Shown here: in pieces, positions 14,801 to 28,390 of the stretch | Position numbering within the stretch: position 1 is the first letter of the stretch | Layout of the letters: each line of letters opens with the position of its first letter | Assembly (NCBI GenBank): GCA_947579665.1 | Contig: CANPUZ010000051.1 | Location: 1-64,000 of the forward strand | Reading direction: 5' to 3' | DNA length: 64,000 nucleotides | Origin: Sympetrum striolatum | Lineage: Eukaryota > Arthropoda > Insecta > Odonata > Libellulidae | Translations under genes and position numbers: made by a program | The notes under the pieces: generated by a model | What the model was told of the DNA's origin: nothing | The model's database searches: none | What the model saw: the letters and a program-made list of their open reading frames with translations, nothing else

Positions 14801-17770
14801 CTTCATTTTTAGCCAAAATTTGTGTAGGATTTTTCAAATTTAAGGAAAAAAATCCAGAAGTTGATAAAATAAAAAGATTTTTTGTACAAGATTTGGTTTT
14901 TTTCATTAATTATCTTCATTTTTAGCCAAAATTTGTGTAGGATTTTTCAAATTTAAGGAAAAAAATCCAGAATTTGATAAAATAAAAAGATTTTTTGTAC
15001 AAGATTTGGTTTTTTTCATTAATTATCTTCATTTTTAGCCAAAATTTGTGTAGGATTTTTCAAATTTAAGGAAAAAAATCCAGAATTTGATAAAATAAAA
15101 AGATTTTTTGTACAAGATTTGGTTTTTTTCATTAATTATCTTCATTTTTAGCCAAAATTTGTGTAGGATTTTTCAAATTTAAGGAAAAAAATCCAGAATT
15201 TGATAAAATAAAAAGATTTTTTGTACAAGATTTGGTTTTTTTCAGTAATTATCTTCATTTTTAGCCAAAATTTGTGTAGGATTTTTCAAATTTAAGGAAA
15301 AAAATCCAGAATTTGATAAAATAAAAAGATTTTTTGTACAAGATTTGGTTTTTTTCATTAATTATCTTCATTTTTAGCCAAAATTTGTGTAGGATTTTTC
15401 AAATTTAAGGAAAAAAATCCAGAATTTGATAAAATAAAAAGATTTTTTGTACAAGATTTGGTTTTTTTCAGTAATTATCTTCATTTTTAGCCAAAATTTG
15501 TGTAGGATTTTTCAAATTTAAGGAAAAAAATCCAGAATTTGATAAAATAAAAAGATTTTTTGTACAAGATTTGTTTTTTTCATTAATTATCTTCATTTTA
15601 AGCCAAAATTTGTGTAGGATTTTTCAAATTTAAGGAAAAAAATCCAGAATTTGATAAAATAAAAAGATTTTTTGTACAAGATTTGGTTTTTTTCATTAAT
15701 TATCTTCATTTTTAGCCAAAATTTGTGTAGGATTTTTCAAATTTAAGGAAAAAAATCCAGAATTTGATAAAATAAAAAGATTTTTTGTACAAGATTTGGT
15801 TTTTTTCATTAATTATCTTCATTTTTAGCCAAAATTTGTGTAGGATTTTTCAAATTTAAGGAAAAAAATCCAGAATTTGATAAAATAAAAAGATTTTTTG
15901 TACAAGATTTGGTTTTTTTCAGTAATTATCTTCATTTTTAGCCAAAATTTGTGTAGGATTTTTCAAATTTAAGGAAAAAAATCCAGAATTTGATAAAATA
16001 AAAAGATTTTTTGTACAAGATTTGGTTTTTTTCATTAATTATCTTCATTTTTAGCCAAAATTTGTGTAGGATTTTTCAAATTTAAGGAAAAAAATCCAGA
16101 ATTTGATAAAATAAAAAGATTTTTTGTACAAGATTTGGTTTTTTTTCAGTAATTATCTTCATTTTTAGCCAAAATTTGTGTAGGATTTTTCAAATTTAAG
16201 GAAAAAAATCCAGAATTTGATAAAATAAAAAGATTTTTTGTACAAGATTTGGTTTTTTTCATTAATTATCTTCATTTTAAGCCAAAATTTGTGTAGGATT
16301 TTTCAAATTTAAGGAAAAAAATCCAGAATTTGATAAAATAAAAAGATTTTTTGTACAAGATTTGGTTTTTTTCAGTAATTATCTTCATTTTTAGCCAAAA
16401 TTTGTGTAGGATTTTTCAAATTTAAGGAAAAAAATCCAGAATTTGATAAAATAAAAAGATTTTTTGTACAAGATTTGTTTTTTTTCATTAATTATCTTCA
16501 TTTTTAGCCAAAATTTGTGTAGGATTTTTCAAATTTAAGGAAAAAAATCCAGAATTTGATAAAATAAAAAGATTTTTTGTACAAGATTTGGTTTTTTTCA
16601 GTAATTATCTTCATTTTTAGCCAAAATTTGTGTAGGATTTTTCAAATTTAAGGAAAAAAATCCAGAATTTGATAAAATAAAAAGATTTTTTGTACAAGAT
16701 TTGGTTTTTTTCAGTAATTATCTTCATTTTTAGCCAAAATTTGTTTAGGATTTTTCAAATTTAAGGAAAAAAATCCAGAATTTGATAAAATAAAAAGATT
16801 TTTTGTACAAGATTTGGTTTTTTTCATTAATTATCTTCATTTTTAGCCAAAATTTGTGTAGGATTTTTCAAATTTAAGGAAAAAAATCCAGAATTTGATA
16901 AAATAAAAAGATTTTTTGTACAAGATTTGGTTTTTTTCATTAATTATCTTCATTTTTAGCCAAAATTTGTGTAGGATTTTTCAAATTTAAGGAAAAAACT
17001 CCAGAATTTGATAAAATAAAAAGATTTTTTGTACAAGATTTGGTTTTTTTCATTAATTATCTTCATTTTTAGCCAAAATTTGTGTAGGATTTTTCAAATT
17101 TAAGGAAAAAAATCCAGAATTTGATAAAATAAAAAGATTTTTTGTACAAGATTTGGTTTTTTTCAGTAATTATCTTCATTTTTAGCCAAAATTTGTGTAG
17201 GATTTTTCAAATTTAAGGAAAAAAATCCAGAATTTGATAAAATAAAAAGATTTTTTGTACAAGATTTGGTTTTTTTCATTAATTATCTTCATTTTTAGCC
17301 AAAATTTGTGTAGGATTTTTCAAATTTAAGGAAAAAAATCCAGAATTTGATAAAATAAAAAGATTTTTTGTACAAGATTTGGTTTTTTTCAGTAATTATC
17401 TTCATTTTTAGCCAAAATTTGTGTAGGATTTTTCAAATTTAAGGAAAAAAATCCAGAATTTGATAAAATAAAAAGATTTTTTGTACAAGATTTGGTTTTT
17501 TTCATTAATTATCTTCATTTTTAGCCAAAATTTGTGTAGGATTTTTAAATTTAAGGAAAAAAATCCAGAATTTGATAAAATAAAAAGATTTTTTGTACAA
17601 GATTTGGTTTTTTTCAGTAATTATCTTCATTTTTAGCTAAAATTTGTGTAGGATTTTTCAAATTTAAGGAAAAAAATCCAGAATTTGATAAAATAAAAAG
17701 ATTTTTTGTACAAGATTTGGTTTTTTTCATTAATTATCTTCATTTTTAGCCAAAATTTGTTTAGGATTTT
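5880..17770 (+). repeat. Repeated multi-monomer segments inside the type-A block
   Basis: The ordered marker trio TTTTAAGCC, then TTTGTTTAGG about 468 bp later, then AAAACTCC about 255 bp later occurs four times: near 6,104/6,571/6,828; 8,249/8,718/8,973; 11,868/12,335/12,589; and 16,274/16,744/16,998. Offsets are about 2,147 (19 units), 3,617 (32 units) and 4,409 (39 units). A rare AAAATGAAAAG at 9,445 reappears at 13,061, 3,616 bp on, confirming the 32-unit copy. A second TTTGTTTAGG follows 1,016-1,017 bp after the first in the last three copies (9,735, 13,351, 17,760). These are whole-block duplications in unit register. Confidence 0.8.
11040..12200 (+). repeat. 226-bp dimeric phase of the satellite
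   Basis: Consecutive units alternate strictly between CAGTAATT and CATTAATT endings, at 11,058, 11,171, 11,284 and onward to 12,188. The effective repeat is therefore a dimer of 226 bp here. Similar alternation with interruptions runs from about 5.9 to 17.6 kb. The alternation is absent in 13,430-13,800, where all units end CATTAATT. Confidence 0.75.
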
Positions 17771-19635
17771 TCAAATTTAAGGAAAAAAATCCAGAATTTG
17801 ATAAAATAAAAAGATTTTTTGTACAAGATTTGGTTTTTTTCATTAATTATCTTCATTTTTAGCCAAAATTTGTGTAGGATTTTTCAAATTTAAGGAAAAA
17901 AATCCAGAATTTGATAAAATAAAAAGATTTTTTGTACAAGATTTGGTTTTTTTCATTAATTATCTTCATTTTTAGCCAAAATTTGTGTAGGATTTTTCAA
18001 ATTTAAGGAAAAAAATCCAGAATTTGATAAAATAAAAAGATTTTTTGTACAAGATTATGTTTTTTTCATTAATTATCTTCATTTTTAGCCAAAATTTGTG
18101 TAGGATTTTTCAAATTTAAGGAAAAAAATCCAGAATTTGATAAAATAAAAAGATTTTTTGTACAAGATTTGGTTTTTTTCATTAATTATCTTCATTTTTA
18201 GCCAAAATTTGTGTAGGATTTTTCAAATTTAAGGAAAAAAATCCAGAATTTGATAAAATAAAAAGATTTTTTGTACAAGATTTGGTTTTTTTCAGTAATT
18301 ATCTTCATTTTTAGCCAAAATTTGTGTAGGATTTTTCAAATTTAAGGAAAAAAATCCAGAATTTGATAAAATAAAAAGATTTTTTGTACAAGATTTGGTT
18401 TTTTTCATTAATTATCTTCATTTTTAGCCAAAATTTGTGTAGGAATTTTCAAATTTAAGGAAAAAAATCCAGAATTTGATAAAATAAAAAGATTTTTTGT
18501 ACAAGATTTGGTTTTTTTCAGTAATTATCTTCATTTTTAGCCAAAATTTGTGTAGGATTTTTCAAATTTAAGGAAAAAAATCCAGAATTTGATAAAATAA
18601 AAAGATTTTTTGTACAAGATTTGATTTTTTTCATTAATTATCTTCATTTTTAGCCAAAATTTGTGTAGGATTTTTCAAATTTAAGGAAAAAAATCCAGAA
18701 TTTGATAAAATAAAAAGATTTTTTGTACAAGATTTGGTTTTTTTCATTAATTATCTTCATTTTTAGCCAAAATTTGTGTAGGATTTTTCAAATTTAAGGA
18801 AAAAAATCCAGAATTTGATAAAATAAAAAGATTTTTTGTACAAGATTTGGTTTTTTTCATTAATTATCTTCATTTTTAGCCAAAATTTGTGTAGGATTTT
18901 TCAAATTTAAGGAAAAAAATCCAGAATTTGATAAAATAAAAAGATTTTTTGTACAAGATTTGGTATTTTTCATTAATTATCTTCATTTTTAGCCAAAATT
19001 TGTGTAGGATTTTTCAAATTTAAGGAAAAAAATCCAGAATTTGATAAAATAAAAAGATTTTTTGTACAAGATTTGGTATTTTTCATTAATTATCTTCATT
19101 TTTAGCCAAAATTTGTGTAGGATTTTTCAAATTTAAGGAAAAAAATCCAGAATTTGATAAAATAAAAAGATTTTTTGGACAAGATTTGGTATTTTTCATT
19201 AATTATCTTCATTTTTAGCCAAAATTTGTGTAGGATTTTTCAAATTTAAGGAAAAAAATCCAGAATTTGATAAAATAAAAAGATTTTTTGGACAAGATTT
19301 GGTTTTTTTCATTAATTATCTTCATTTTTAGCCAAAATTTGTGTAGGATTTTTAAATTTAAGGAAAAAAATCCAGAATTTGATAAAATAAAAAGATTTTT
19401 TGTACAAGATTTGGTATTTTTCAGTAATTATCTTCATTTTTAGCCAAAATTTGTGTAGGATTTTTCAAATTTAAGGAAAAAAATCCAGAATTTGATAAAA
19501 TAAAAAGATTTTTTGTACAAGATTTGGTATTTTTCATTAATTATCTTCATTTTTAGCCAAAATTTGTGTAGGATTTTTCAAATTTAAGGAAAAAAATCCA
19601 GAATTTGATAAAATAAAAAGATTTTTTGTAAATGA

Positions 19636-21270
19636 TTTGGTTTTTTTTCAGTAATTTCTTCATTTTTAACCAAAATTTGTGTAGCTTTTTTCAAATTTAA
19701 GAAAAAAAATCCAGAATTTGTTAAAATAAAAAAATTTTTCGTAAAAGATTTGTTTTTTTTCATTAATTATCATCATTTTTAACCAAAATTTGTGTAGGAT
19801 TTTTCAAATTTAAAAAAAAAAATCCAGAATTTGTTAAAATAAAAAAATTTTTCGTAAAAGATTTGTTTTTTTTCATTAATTATCATCATTTTTAACCAAA
19901 ATTTGTGTAGGATTTTTCAAATTTAAAAAAAAAAATCCAGAATTTGTTAAAATAAAAAAATTTTTCGTAAAAGATTTGTTTTTTTTCATTAATTATCTTC
20001 ATTTTTAACCAAAATTTGTGTAGCTTTTTTCAAATTTAAAAAAAAAAATCAGAATTTGTTAAAATAAAAAATTTTTTTGCAAAAGATTTGGTTTTCTTCA
20101 TTAATTATCTTCATTTTTAACCAAAATTTGTCTTGTATTTTTCAAATTTAAGAAAAAAAATCCAGAATTTGTTAAAATAAAAAGATTTTTTTAAAAGATT
20201 TCGTTTATTTCATTAATTATCTTCATTTTTAACCAAAATTTGTGTAGGATTTTTCAAATTTAAGGAAAAAAATCCAGAATTTGATAAAATAAAAAGATTT
20301 TTTGTAAAAGATTTGGTTTTTTTCATTAATAATCTTCATTTTTAACCAAAATTTGTCTTGTATTTTTCAAATTTAAGGAAAAAAATCCAGAATTTGATAA
20401 AAATAAAAAGAATTTTTGTACAAGATTTGGTTTTTTTCAGTAATTACCTTCATTTTTAACCAAAATTTGTGTAGCTTTTTTCAAATTTAAGAAAAAAAAA
20501 TCCAGAATTTGTTAAAATAAAAAGATTTTTTGTAAAAGATTTGTTTTTTTTCAGTAATTATCTTCATTTTTAACCAAAATTTGTGTAGGATTTTTCAAAT
20601 TTAAGGGGAAAAATCCAGAATTTTATAAAATAAAAAGATTTTTTGTAAAAGATTTGGTTTTTTTCATTAATTATCTTCATTTTTAGACAAAATTTGTCTT
20701 GGATTTTTCAAATTTAAGGAAAAAAATCCAGAATTTGATAAAATAAAAAGATATTTTGTAATAGATTTGGTCTTTTTCAGTAATTATCTTCATTTTTAAC
20801 CAAAATTTGTGTAGGATTTTTCAAATTTAAGGAAAAAAATCGAGAATTTGATAAAATAAAAAGATTTTCTGTAAAAGATATTGTTTTTTTCATTAATTAT
20901 CTTCATTTTTAGCTAAAATTTGTCTTGGATTTTTCAAATTTAAGGAAAAAAATCCAGAATTTGATAAAATAAAAAGATTTTTTGTAATTGATTTGGTTTT
21001 TTTCAGTAATTATCTTCTTTTTTAACCAAAATTTGTGTAGGATTTTTCAAATTTAAGGAAAAAAATCCAGAATTTGATAAAATAAAAAGATTTTCTGTAA
21101 AAGATTTGGTTTTTTTCAGTAATTATCTTCATTTTTAACCAAAATTTGTGTAGGTTTTTCAAATTTAAGAAAAAAAATTCAGAATTTGATAAAATAAAAA
21201 GATTTTTTGTAATTGATTTGGTTTTTTTCAGTAATTATCTTCTTTTTTAACCAAAATTTGTGTAGGATTT
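19636..21270 (+). repeat. Satellite block, type B/C (divergent)
   Basis: Units switch to AACC instead of AGCC and GTAAAAG instead of GTACAAG. Many have GTGTAGCTTTTTT with AAGAAAAAA and TTTGTTAAA (type B) or GTCTTGTA/GTCTTGGA (type C). Units differ more from each other than in type A. The switch begins near 19,628, where GTACAAG becomes GTAAATG. Confidence 0.8.
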
Positions 21271-21845
21271 TTCAAATTTAAGGAAAAAAATCCAGAATTT
21301 GATAAAATAAAAAGATTTTTTGTACAAGATTTGGTTTTTTTCAGTAATTATCTTCATTTTTAGCCAAAATTTGTTTAGGATTTTTCAAATTTAAGGAAAA
21401 AAATCCAGAATTTGATAAAATAAAAAGATTTTTTGTACAAGATTTGGTTTTTTTCATTAATTATCTTCATTTTTAGCCAAAATTTGTGTAGGATTTTTCA
21501 AATTTAAGGAAAAAAATCCAGAATTTGATAAAATAAAAAGATTTTTTGTACAAGATTTGGTTTTTTTCATTAATTATCTTCATTTTTAGCCAAAATTTGT
21601 GTAGGATTTTTCAAATTTAAGGAAAAAAATCCAGAATTTGATAAAATAAAAAGATTTTTTGTACAAGATTTGGTTTTTTTCATTAATTATCTTCATTTTT
21701 AGCCAAAATTTGTGTAGGATTTTTCAAATTTAAGGAAAAAAATCCAGAATTTGATAAAATAAAAAGATTTTTTGTACAAGATTTGGTTTTTTTCATTAAT
21801 TATCTTCATTTTTAGCCAAAATTTGTGTAGGATTTTTCAAATTTA
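21271..21845 (+). repeat. Satellite block, type A island
   Basis: About five type-A units (AGCC, GTAGGA, GTACAAG) return between divergent blocks. The first carries the TTTGTTTAGG marker at 21,373 seen in the large A block, so this island looks like a transferred piece of that block. Confidence 0.75.
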
Positions 21846-22370
21846 AGAAAAAAAATCCAGAATTTGTTAAAATAAAAAAATTTTTCGTAAAAGATTTGGT
21901 TTTTTTCAGTAATTATCTTCATTTTTAACCAAAATTTGTGTAGCTTTTTTCAAATTTAAGAAAAAAAAACCAGAATTTGTTAAAATAAAGAAATTTTTTT
22001 AAAAGATTTCGTTTATTTCATTAATTATCTTCATTTTTAACCAAAATTAGTCTTGTATTTTTTAAATTTAAGGAAAAAAATCAAGAATTTGTTAAAATAA
22101 AAATATTTTTTGTTAAAGATTTTGTTTTTTTCAGTAATTATCTTCATTTTTAACCAAAATTTGTCTTGTATTTTTCAAATTTAAGGATAAAAATCCAGAA
22201 TTTGATAAAATAAAAAGATTTTTTGTACAAGATTTGGTTTTTTTTCATTAATTATCTTCATTTTTAGCCAAAATTTGTGTAGTATTTTTCAAATTTAAAA
22301 AAAAATCCAGAATTTGTTAAAATAAAAAAATTTTTCGTAAAAGATTTGTTTTTTTTCATTAATTATCTTC
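21846..22370 (+). repeat. Satellite block, type B/C with chimeric units
   Basis: A short divergent run. The unit near 21,815-21,900 and the one near 22,257-22,365 begin with type-A bases (AGCC, GTGTAGG/GTGTAGT) and end with type-B bases (TTTGTTAAA, TTTTTCGTAAAAG), so they are within-unit chimeras. Confidence 0.75.
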
Positions 22371-25300
22371 ATTTTAAGCCAAAATTTGTGTAGTATTTTT
22401 CAAATTTAAGGAAAAAAATCCAGAATTTGATAAAATAAAAAGATTTTTTGTACAAGATTTGGTTTTCTTCATTAATTATCTTCATTTTTAGCCAAAATTT
22501 GTGTAGGATTTTTCAAATTTAAGGAAATAATCCAGAATTTGATAAAATAAAAAGATTTTTTGTACAAGATTTGGTTTTTTTCAGTAATTATCTTCATTTT
22601 TAGCCAAAATTTGTGTAGGATTTTTCAAATTTAAGGAAAAAAATCCAGAATTTGATAAAATAAAAAGATTTTTTGTACAAGATTTGGTTTTTTTCATTAA
22701 TTATCTTCATTTTTAGCCAAAATTTGTGTAGGATTTTTCAAATTTAAGGAAAAAATCCAGAATTTGATAAAATAAAAAGATTTTTTGTACAAGATTTGGT
22801 TTTTTTCATTAATTATCTTCATTTTTAGCCAAAATTTGTGTAGGATTTTTCAAATTTAAGGAAAAAAATCCAGAATTTGATAAAATAAAAAGATTTTTTG
22901 TACAAGATTTGGTTTTTTTCAGTAATTATCTTCATTTTTAGCCAAAATTTGTGTAGGATTTTTCAAATTTAAGGAAAAAAATCCAGAATTTGATAAAATA
23001 AAAAGATTTTTTGTACAAGATTTGGTTTTTTTCATTAATTATCTTCATTTTTAGCCAAAATTTGTGTAGGATTTTTCAAATTTAAGGAAAAAAATCCAGA
23101 ATTTGATAAAATAAAAAGATCTTTTGTACAAGATTTGGTTTTTTTCAGTAATTATCTTCATTTTTAGCCAAAATTTGTGTAGGATTTTTCAAATTTAAGG
23201 AAAAAAATCCAGAATTTGATAAAATAAAAAGATTTTTTGTACAAGATTTGGTTTTTTTCATTAATTATCTTCATTTTTAGCCAAAATTTGTGTAGGAATT
23301 TTCAAATTTAAGGAAAAAAATCCAGAATTTGATAAAATAAAAAGATTTTTTGTACAAGATTTGGTTTTTTTCAGTAATTATCTTCATTTTTAGCCAAAAT
23401 TTGTGTAGGATTTTTCAAATTTAAGGAAAAAAATCCAGAATTTGATAAAATAAAAAGATTTTTTGTACAAGATTTGGTTTTTTTCATTAATTATCTTCAT
23501 TTTTAGCCAAAATTTGTGTAGGATTTTTCAAATTTAAGGAAAAAAATCCAGAATTTGATAAAATAAAAAGATTTTTTGTACAAGATTTGGTATTTTTCAT
23601 TAATTATCTTCATTTTTAGCCAAAATTTGTGTAGGATTTTTCAAATTTAAGGAAAAAAATCCAGAATTTGATAAAATAAAAAGATTTTTTGTACAAGATT
23701 TGGTATTTTTCATTAATTATCTTCATTTTTAGCCAAAATTTGTGTAGGATTTTTCAAATTTAAGGAAAAAAATCCAGAATTTGATAAAATAAAAAGATTT
23801 TTTGGACAAGATTTGGTTTTTTTTCATTAATTATCTTCATTTTTAGCCAAAATTTGTGTAGGATTTTTCAAATTTAAGGAAAAAAATCCAGAATTTGATA
23901 AAATAAAAAGATTTTTTGGACAAGATTTGGTTTTTTACATTAATTATCTTCATTTTTAGCCAAAATTTGTGTAGGTTTTTTAAATTTAAGGAAAAAAATC
24001 CAGAATTTGGTAAAATAAAAAGATTTTTTGTACAAGATTTGGTATTTTTCAGTAATTATCTTCATTTTTAGCCAAAATTTGTGTAGGATTTTTCAAATTT
24101 AAGGAAAAAAATCCAGAATTTGATAAAATAAAAAGATTTTTTGTACAAGATTTGGTATTTTTCATTAATTATCTTCATTTTTAGCCAAAATTTGTGTAGG
24201 ATTTTTCAAATTTAAGGAAAAAAATCCAGAATTTGATAAAATAAAAAGATTTTTTGGACAAGATTTGGTTTTTTTCATTAATTATCTTCATTTTTAGCCA
24301 AAATTTGTGTAGGATTTTTCAAATTTAAGGAAAAAAATCCAGAATTTGATAAAATAAAAAGATTTTTTGTACAAGATTTGGTTTTTTTCATTAATTATCT
24401 TCATTTTTAGCCAAAATTTGTGTAGGATTTTTCAAATTTAAGGAAAAAAATCCAGAATTTGCTAAAATAAAAAGATTTTTTGTACAAGATTTGGTTTTTT
24501 CAGTAATTATCTTCATTTTTAGCCAAAATTTTAGGAAAAAAATCCAGAATTTGATTAAATAAAAAGATTTTTTGTACAAGATTTGGTTTTTTTCAGTAAT
24601 TATCTTCATTTTTAGCCAAAATTTGTGTAGGATTTTTCAAATTTAAGGAAAAAATCCAGAATTTGATAAAATAAAAAGATTTTTTGTACAAGATTTGGTT
24701 TTTTTCATTAATTATCTTCATTTTTAGCCAAAATTTGTGTAGGAATTTTCAAATTTAAGGAAAAAAATCCAGAATTTGATAAAATAAAAAGATTTTTTGT
24801 ACAAGATTTGGTTTTTTTCAGTAATTATCTTCATTTTTAGCCAAAATTTGTGTAGGATTTTTCAAATTTAAGGAAAAAAATCCAGAATTTGATAAAATAA
24901 AAAGATTTTTTGTACAAGATTTGGTTTTTTTCATTAATTATCTTCATTTTTAGCCAAAATTTGTGTAGGATTTTTCAAATTTAAGGAAAAAAATCCAGAA
25001 TTTGATAAAATAAAAAGATTTTTTGTACAAGATTTGGTTTTTTTCATTAATTATCTTCATTTTTAGCCAAAATTTGTGTAGGATTTTTCAAATTTAAGGA
25101 AAAAAATCCAGAATTTGATAAAATAAAAAGATTTTTTGTACAAGATTTGGTTTTTTTCATTAATTATCTTCATTTTTAGCCAAAATTTGTGTAGGATTTT
25201 TCAAATTTAAGGAAAAAAATCCAGAATTTGAAAAAATAAAAAGATTTTTTGGTACAAGATTTGGTTTTTTTCATTAATTATCTTCATTTTTAGCCAAAAT

Positions 25301-25865
25301 TTGTGTAGGATTTTTCAAATTTAAGGAAAAAAATCCAGAATTTGATAAAATAAAAAGATTTTTTGTAGAAGATTTGGTATTTTTCATTAATTATCTTCAT
25401 TTTTAGCCAAAATTTGTGTAGGATTTTTCAAATTTAAGGAAAAAAATCCAGAATTTGATAAAATAAAAAGATTTTTTGGACAAGATTTGGTATTTTTCAT
25501 TAATTATCTTCATTTTTAGCCAAAATTTGTGTAGGATTTTTCAAATTTAAGGAAAAAAATCCAGAATTTGATAAAATAAAAAGATTTTTTGGACAAGATT
25601 TGGTTTTTTTCATTAATTATCTTCATTTTTAGCCAAAATTTGTGTAGGATTTTTCAAATTTAAGGAAAAAAATCCAGAATTTGATAAAATAAAAAGATTT
25701 TTTGTACAAGATTTGGTTTTTTTCATTAATTATCTTCATTTTTAGCCAAAATTTGTGTAGGATTTTTCAAATTTAAGGAAAAAAATCCAGAATTTGCTAA
25801 AATAAAAAGATTTTTTGTACAAGATTTGGTTTTTTTCATGAATTATCTTCATTTTTAGCCAAAAT
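22371..25865 (+). repeat. Satellite block, type A
   Basis: Type-A units with local markers GGTATTTTT, TTTTGGACAAG, TTTTTTACAT (23,931) and a 20-nt-shortened unit near 24,520. The same markers recur in the same order about 7,660 bp further right. Confidence 0.8.
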
Positions 25866-28390
25866 TTGTGTAGCTTTTTTCAAATTTAAGAAAAAAAAAC
25901 CAGAATTTGTTAAAATAAAAAAATTTTTTGTATAAGATATGGTTTTTTTCATTAATTATCTTCATTTTTAACCAAAATTAGTCTTGTATTTTTTAAATTT
26001 AAGGAAAAAAATCAAGAATTTGTTAAAATAAAAATATTTTTTGTAAAAGATTTTGTTTTTTTCAGTAATTATCTTCATTTTTAACCAAAATTTGTCTTGT
26101 ATTTTTCAAATTTAAGGAAAAAAATCCAGAATTTGATAAAATAAAAAGATTTTTTGTAAATGATTTGGTTTTTTTTCAGTAATTTCTTCATTTTTAACCA
26201 AAATTTGTGTAGCTTTCTTCAAATTTAAGAAAAAAAATCCAGAATTTGTTAAAATAAAAAAATTTTTCGTAAAAGATTTGTTTTTTTTCATTAATTATCA
26301 TCATTTTCAACCAAAATTTGTGAGGATTTTTCAAATTTAAAAAAAAAATCCAGAATTTGTTAAAATAAAAAAATTTTTCGTAAAAGATTTGTTTTTTTTC
26401 ATTAATTATCTTCATTTTTAACCAAAATTTGTGTAGCTTTTTTCAAATTTAAAAAAATAATTCAGAATTTGTTAAAATAAAAAAATTTTTTGCAAAAGAT
26501 TTGGTTTTCTTCATTAATTATCTTCATTTTTAACCAAAATTTGTATTGTATTTTTCAAATTTAAGAAAAAAAATCCAGAATTTGTTAAAATAAAAAGATT
26601 TTTTTAAAATATTTCGTTTATTTCATTAATTATCTTCATTTTTAACCAAAATTTGTGAAGGATATTTCAAATTTAAGGAAAAAAAATCCAGAATTTGATA
26701 AAATAAAAAGATTTTTTGTAAAAGATTTGGTTTTTTTCATTAATAATCTTCATTTTTAACCAAAATTTGTCTTGTATTTTTCAAATTTAAGGAAAAAAAT
26801 CCAGAATTTGATAAAATAAAAAGAATATTTGTAAAAGATTTGGTTTTTTTCAGTAATTACCTTCATTTTTAACCAAAATTTGTGTAGCTTTTCTCAAATT
26901 TAAGAAAAAAAAATCCAGAATTTGTTAAAATAAAAAGATTTTTTGTAAAAGATTTGTTTTTTTTCAGTAATTATATTCATTTTTAACCAAAATTTGTGTA
27001 GGATTTTTCAAATTTAAGGGGAAAAATCCAGAATTTGATAAAATAAAAAGATTTTTTGTAAAAGATTTGGTTTTTTTCATTAATTATCTTCATTTTTAGA
27101 CAAAATTTGTCTTGGATTTTTCAAATTTAAGGAAAAAAATCCAGAATTTGATAAAATAAAAAGATATTTTGTAATAGATTTGGTCTTTTTCAGTAATTAT
27201 CTTCATTTTTAACCAAAATTTGTGTAGGATTTTTCAAATTTAAGGAAAAAAATCCAGAATTTGATAAAATAAAAAGATTTTCTGTAAAAGATATTGTTTT
27301 TTTCATTAATTATCTTCATTTTTAGCTAAAATTTGTCTTGGATTTTTCAAATTTAAGGAAAAAAATCCAGAATTTGATAAAATAAAAAGATTTTTTGTAA
27401 TTGATTTGGTTTTTTTCAGTAATTATCTTCTTTTTTAACCAAAATTTGTGTAGGATTTTTCAAATTTAAGGAAAAAAATCCAGAATTTGATAAAATAAAA
27501 AGATTTTTCGTAAAAGATTTTGTTTTTTTCAGTAATTATCTTCATTTTTAACCAAAATTTGTGTAGGTTTTTCAAATTTAAGAAAAAAAATTCAGAATTT
27601 GATAAAATAAAAAGATTTTTTGTAATTGATTTGGTTTTTTTCATTAATTATCTTCATCTTTAACCAAAATTTGTGTACCTTTTTTGAAATTTAGGAAAAA
27701 AAATCCAGAATTTTTTTATAATAAAAAAATTTTTTTGTAAAAGATTTGGTTTTCTTCAGTAATTATCTTCATTTTTAACCAAAATTTGTGTAGCTTTTTT
27801 CAAATTTAAGAAAAAAAATCCAGAATTTGTTAAAATAAAAAAATTTTCTGTAAAAGATTTGGTTTTCTTCAGTAATTATCTTCATTTTTAACAAAAATTT
27901 GTGTAGGATTTTTCAAATTTAAGGAAAAAAATCCAGAATTTGATAAAATAAAAAGATTTTTTGTAAAAGATTTGGTTTTTTTCAATTATTATCTTCATTT
28001 TTAGCCAAAATTTGTCTTGGATTTTTCAAATTTAAGGAAAAAAATCCAGTATTTGATAAAATAAAAAGATTTTCTGTAAAAGATTTGGTTTTTTTCAGTA
28101 ATTATTTTCATTTTTAACCAAAATTTGTGTAGAAAATTTCAAATTTAAGGAAAAAAATCCAGAATTTGATAAAATAAAAAGATTTTCTGTTAAAGATTTG
28201 GTTTTTTTCATTAATTATCTTCATTTTTAGCCAAAATTTGTCTTGGATTTTTCATATTTAAGGAAAAAAATCCAGAATTTGATAAAATAAAAAGATTTTT
28301 TGTAAAAGATTTGGTCTTTTTCAGTTATTATCTTCATTTTTAACCAAAATTTGTGTAGGATTTTTCAAATTTAAGAAAAAAAATCCAGAA
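22850..28390 (+). repeat. Long intra-array duplication, left copy
   Basis: Rare markers here reappear about 7.55-7.66 kb to the right. AAGATCTTTTG is at 23,121 and 30,669. TTTTTTACAT is at 23,931 and 31,591. The short unit is near 24,520 and 32,180. TTTTTTGGTACAAG is at 25,245 and 32,905. TTTCATGAATT is at 25,837 and 33,496. GTGTAGAAAATTTC is near 28,131 and 35,789. Offset changes from 7,548 to 7,660 because the right copy has one extra unit between about 23.3 and 23.6 kb (left numbering). Similarity is lost after about 28,390. The left limit is uncertain by some hundred bases. Confidence 0.85.

Larger units (their letters stand above)
1..19635 (+). repeat. Satellite block, type A (homogeneous)
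   Basis: Units carry the type-A marker set: AGCC, GTGTAGGA, AAGGAAAA, TTTGATAAA, AAAAGATTTTTT and GTACAAG. Neighbours differ by very few bases. Minor markers include CATTAATT versus CAGTAATT, AAAACTCC for AAAATCC, TTTGTTTAGG for TTTGTGTAGG, TTTTAAGCC for TTTTTAGCC, and GGTATTTTT near 19 kb. These markers recur in register and reveal higher-order copies. Low divergence suggests recent homogenisation. Confidence 0.9.
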
